Of a stretch of 64,000 bases of DNA, positions 63,664-64,000 are shown piece after piece. How positions within the stretch are numbered: the first letter of the stretch is position 1; each line of letters opens with the position of its first letter. This DNA is from Cladophialophora immunda (Eukaryota; Ascomycota; Eurotiomycetes; Chaetothyriales; Herpotrichiellaceae). The notes below the pieces were generated by a model that was not told where the DNA came from, made no database searches, and saw nothing but the letters and a program-made list of their open reading frames with translations. The DNA lies in the NCBI RefSeq assembly GCF_000835495.1, contig NW_015622544.1, forward strand, positions 4,554,855-4,618,854, written 5' to 3'. The position numbers were made by a program, and so were the translations under genes.

Positions 63664-64000
63664 ATGAAATACAAGCAAGCCATACCCGTCACCGTCTCCC
63701 TACGCGACCTGCAGTCCAACGCCGTCCCCTTCAGCACCCTCCTCGATGCGTTTGGCCCGGACAGCCTGGGCATCCTCGTGGTGACGGACCTGCCGCCCAC
63801 CTTCCCTCCGCTCCGGCAAAAGGTCCTCTCCAACGCCTCGCGCCTCGCGCACCTCCCTCCGCCGACTCTCCAAACTCTGACCAAGCCCAGTGCCAAGTAT
63901 CTCGTCGGGTGGAGCCACGGCGTGGAAACCCTGCGGCCGGGCGTGGTCGACACGGCCAAGGGGAGTTACTACATGAACTGCGCGTTTTACAAGTCCCCCT
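63664..64000 (+). CDS. Clavaminate-synthase-like / 2OG-oxygenase-like protein, 5' part
   Basis: An ATG at 63664 opens a frame of 112 residues that runs off the right edge. The translation reads MKYKQAIPVTVSLRDLQ, then GPDSLGILVVTDLPPTFPPLR, a helix (QKVLSNASRLAHL), SAKYLVGWSHGVETLRPGVV, and KGSYYMNCAFYKSP. This order is that of the N-terminal part of fungal clavaminate synthase-like / isopenicillin-N-synthase-like proteins; the iron-binding HxD...H would follow beyond the window. Function is unknown in detail. Codon use here is GC-rich, as in well-expressed genes. Confidence 0.65.
   Translation, partial: MKYKQAIPVTVSLRDLQSNAVPFSTLLDAFGPDSLGILVVTDLPPTFPPLRQKVLSNASRLAHLPPPTLQTLTKPSAKYLVGWSHGVETLRPGVVDTAKGSYYMNCAFYKSP

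Noticed and set aside
63237..63959. Minus-strand frame of 240 codons at the right edge
   Set aside because: Half of it is antisense to the well-formed plus-strand oxygenase-like frame, and no domain can be seen.
1..64000. Secondary-metabolite gene cluster
   Set aside because: P450, CoA ligase, SDR and a C2H2 factor are present but are separated by housekeeping genes, and no polyketide, peptide or terpene synthase was seen.

Overview
The window is nuclear DNA of a filamentous ascomycete (Pezizomycotina). The evidence is short GT-AG introns of roughly 45-120 nt, many with CTGAC/CTAAC-like branch points; close spacing of genes on both strands without operons; and a gene set that is fungal throughout: PEX2, KAP120, mitochondrial GatB, eIF2-beta, Mim2, Mrc1, Not5, a ten-knuckle Byr3-like protein, a formamidase and a secreted sedolisin. 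A Eurotiomycete, perhaps Chaetothyriales, fits the style of the proteins, but that placement is inference only. I saw no tRNA, rRNA, intact transposon or CRISPR array.

Layout. 0-4 kb: the 5' part of an unrecognised gene (minus), a decayed F-box-like gene, and an AHL-lactonase-like metallo-hydrolase. 4-14 kb: PEX2 and KAP120 diverge from one promoter, then an alpha/beta-hydrolase fused to a tyrosine/dual-specificity phosphatase diverges from mitochondrial GatB. 15-24 kb: a cytochrome P450, arginase, and a hybrid histidine kinase with an MHYT-type membrane sensor. 24.7-31 kb: an AIM24-family protein, eIF2-beta, Mim2-like protein and an F-box protein. 31-36 kb: an MGMT-type DNA repair protein and the replication-checkpoint mediator Mrc1 diverge from a 396-bp promoter that carries overlapping CRE and MCB sites. 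37-45 kb: a 4-coumarate-CoA-ligase-like enzyme, the zinc-knuckle protein and an atypical SDR. 45-54 kb: a C2H2 factor, Not5, D-aminoacyl-tRNA deacylase and formamidase. 54-57 kb: two unrecognised proteins. 57.8-60 kb: a degraded patch with a DUF6594 pseudogene broken by a 17-bp tandem duplication and by a C14 tract, beside a gene lacking its 5' end. 61-64 kb: a secreted tripeptidyl-peptidase of the sedolisin family and the start of an oxygenase-like gene that runs off the window.

The genes do not form one pathway or an obvious secondary-metabolite cluster; most are housekeeping genes. The sites most worth a second look are the MHYT-sensor kinase, the hydrolase-phosphatase fusion, the shared CRE/MCB promoter of the MGMT and MRC1 genes, the modular exon of the zinc-knuckle gene, and the freshly broken DUF6594 gene. 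Exon joins are read by eye from splice consensus, frame continuity and family conservation; none is backed by transcript data.
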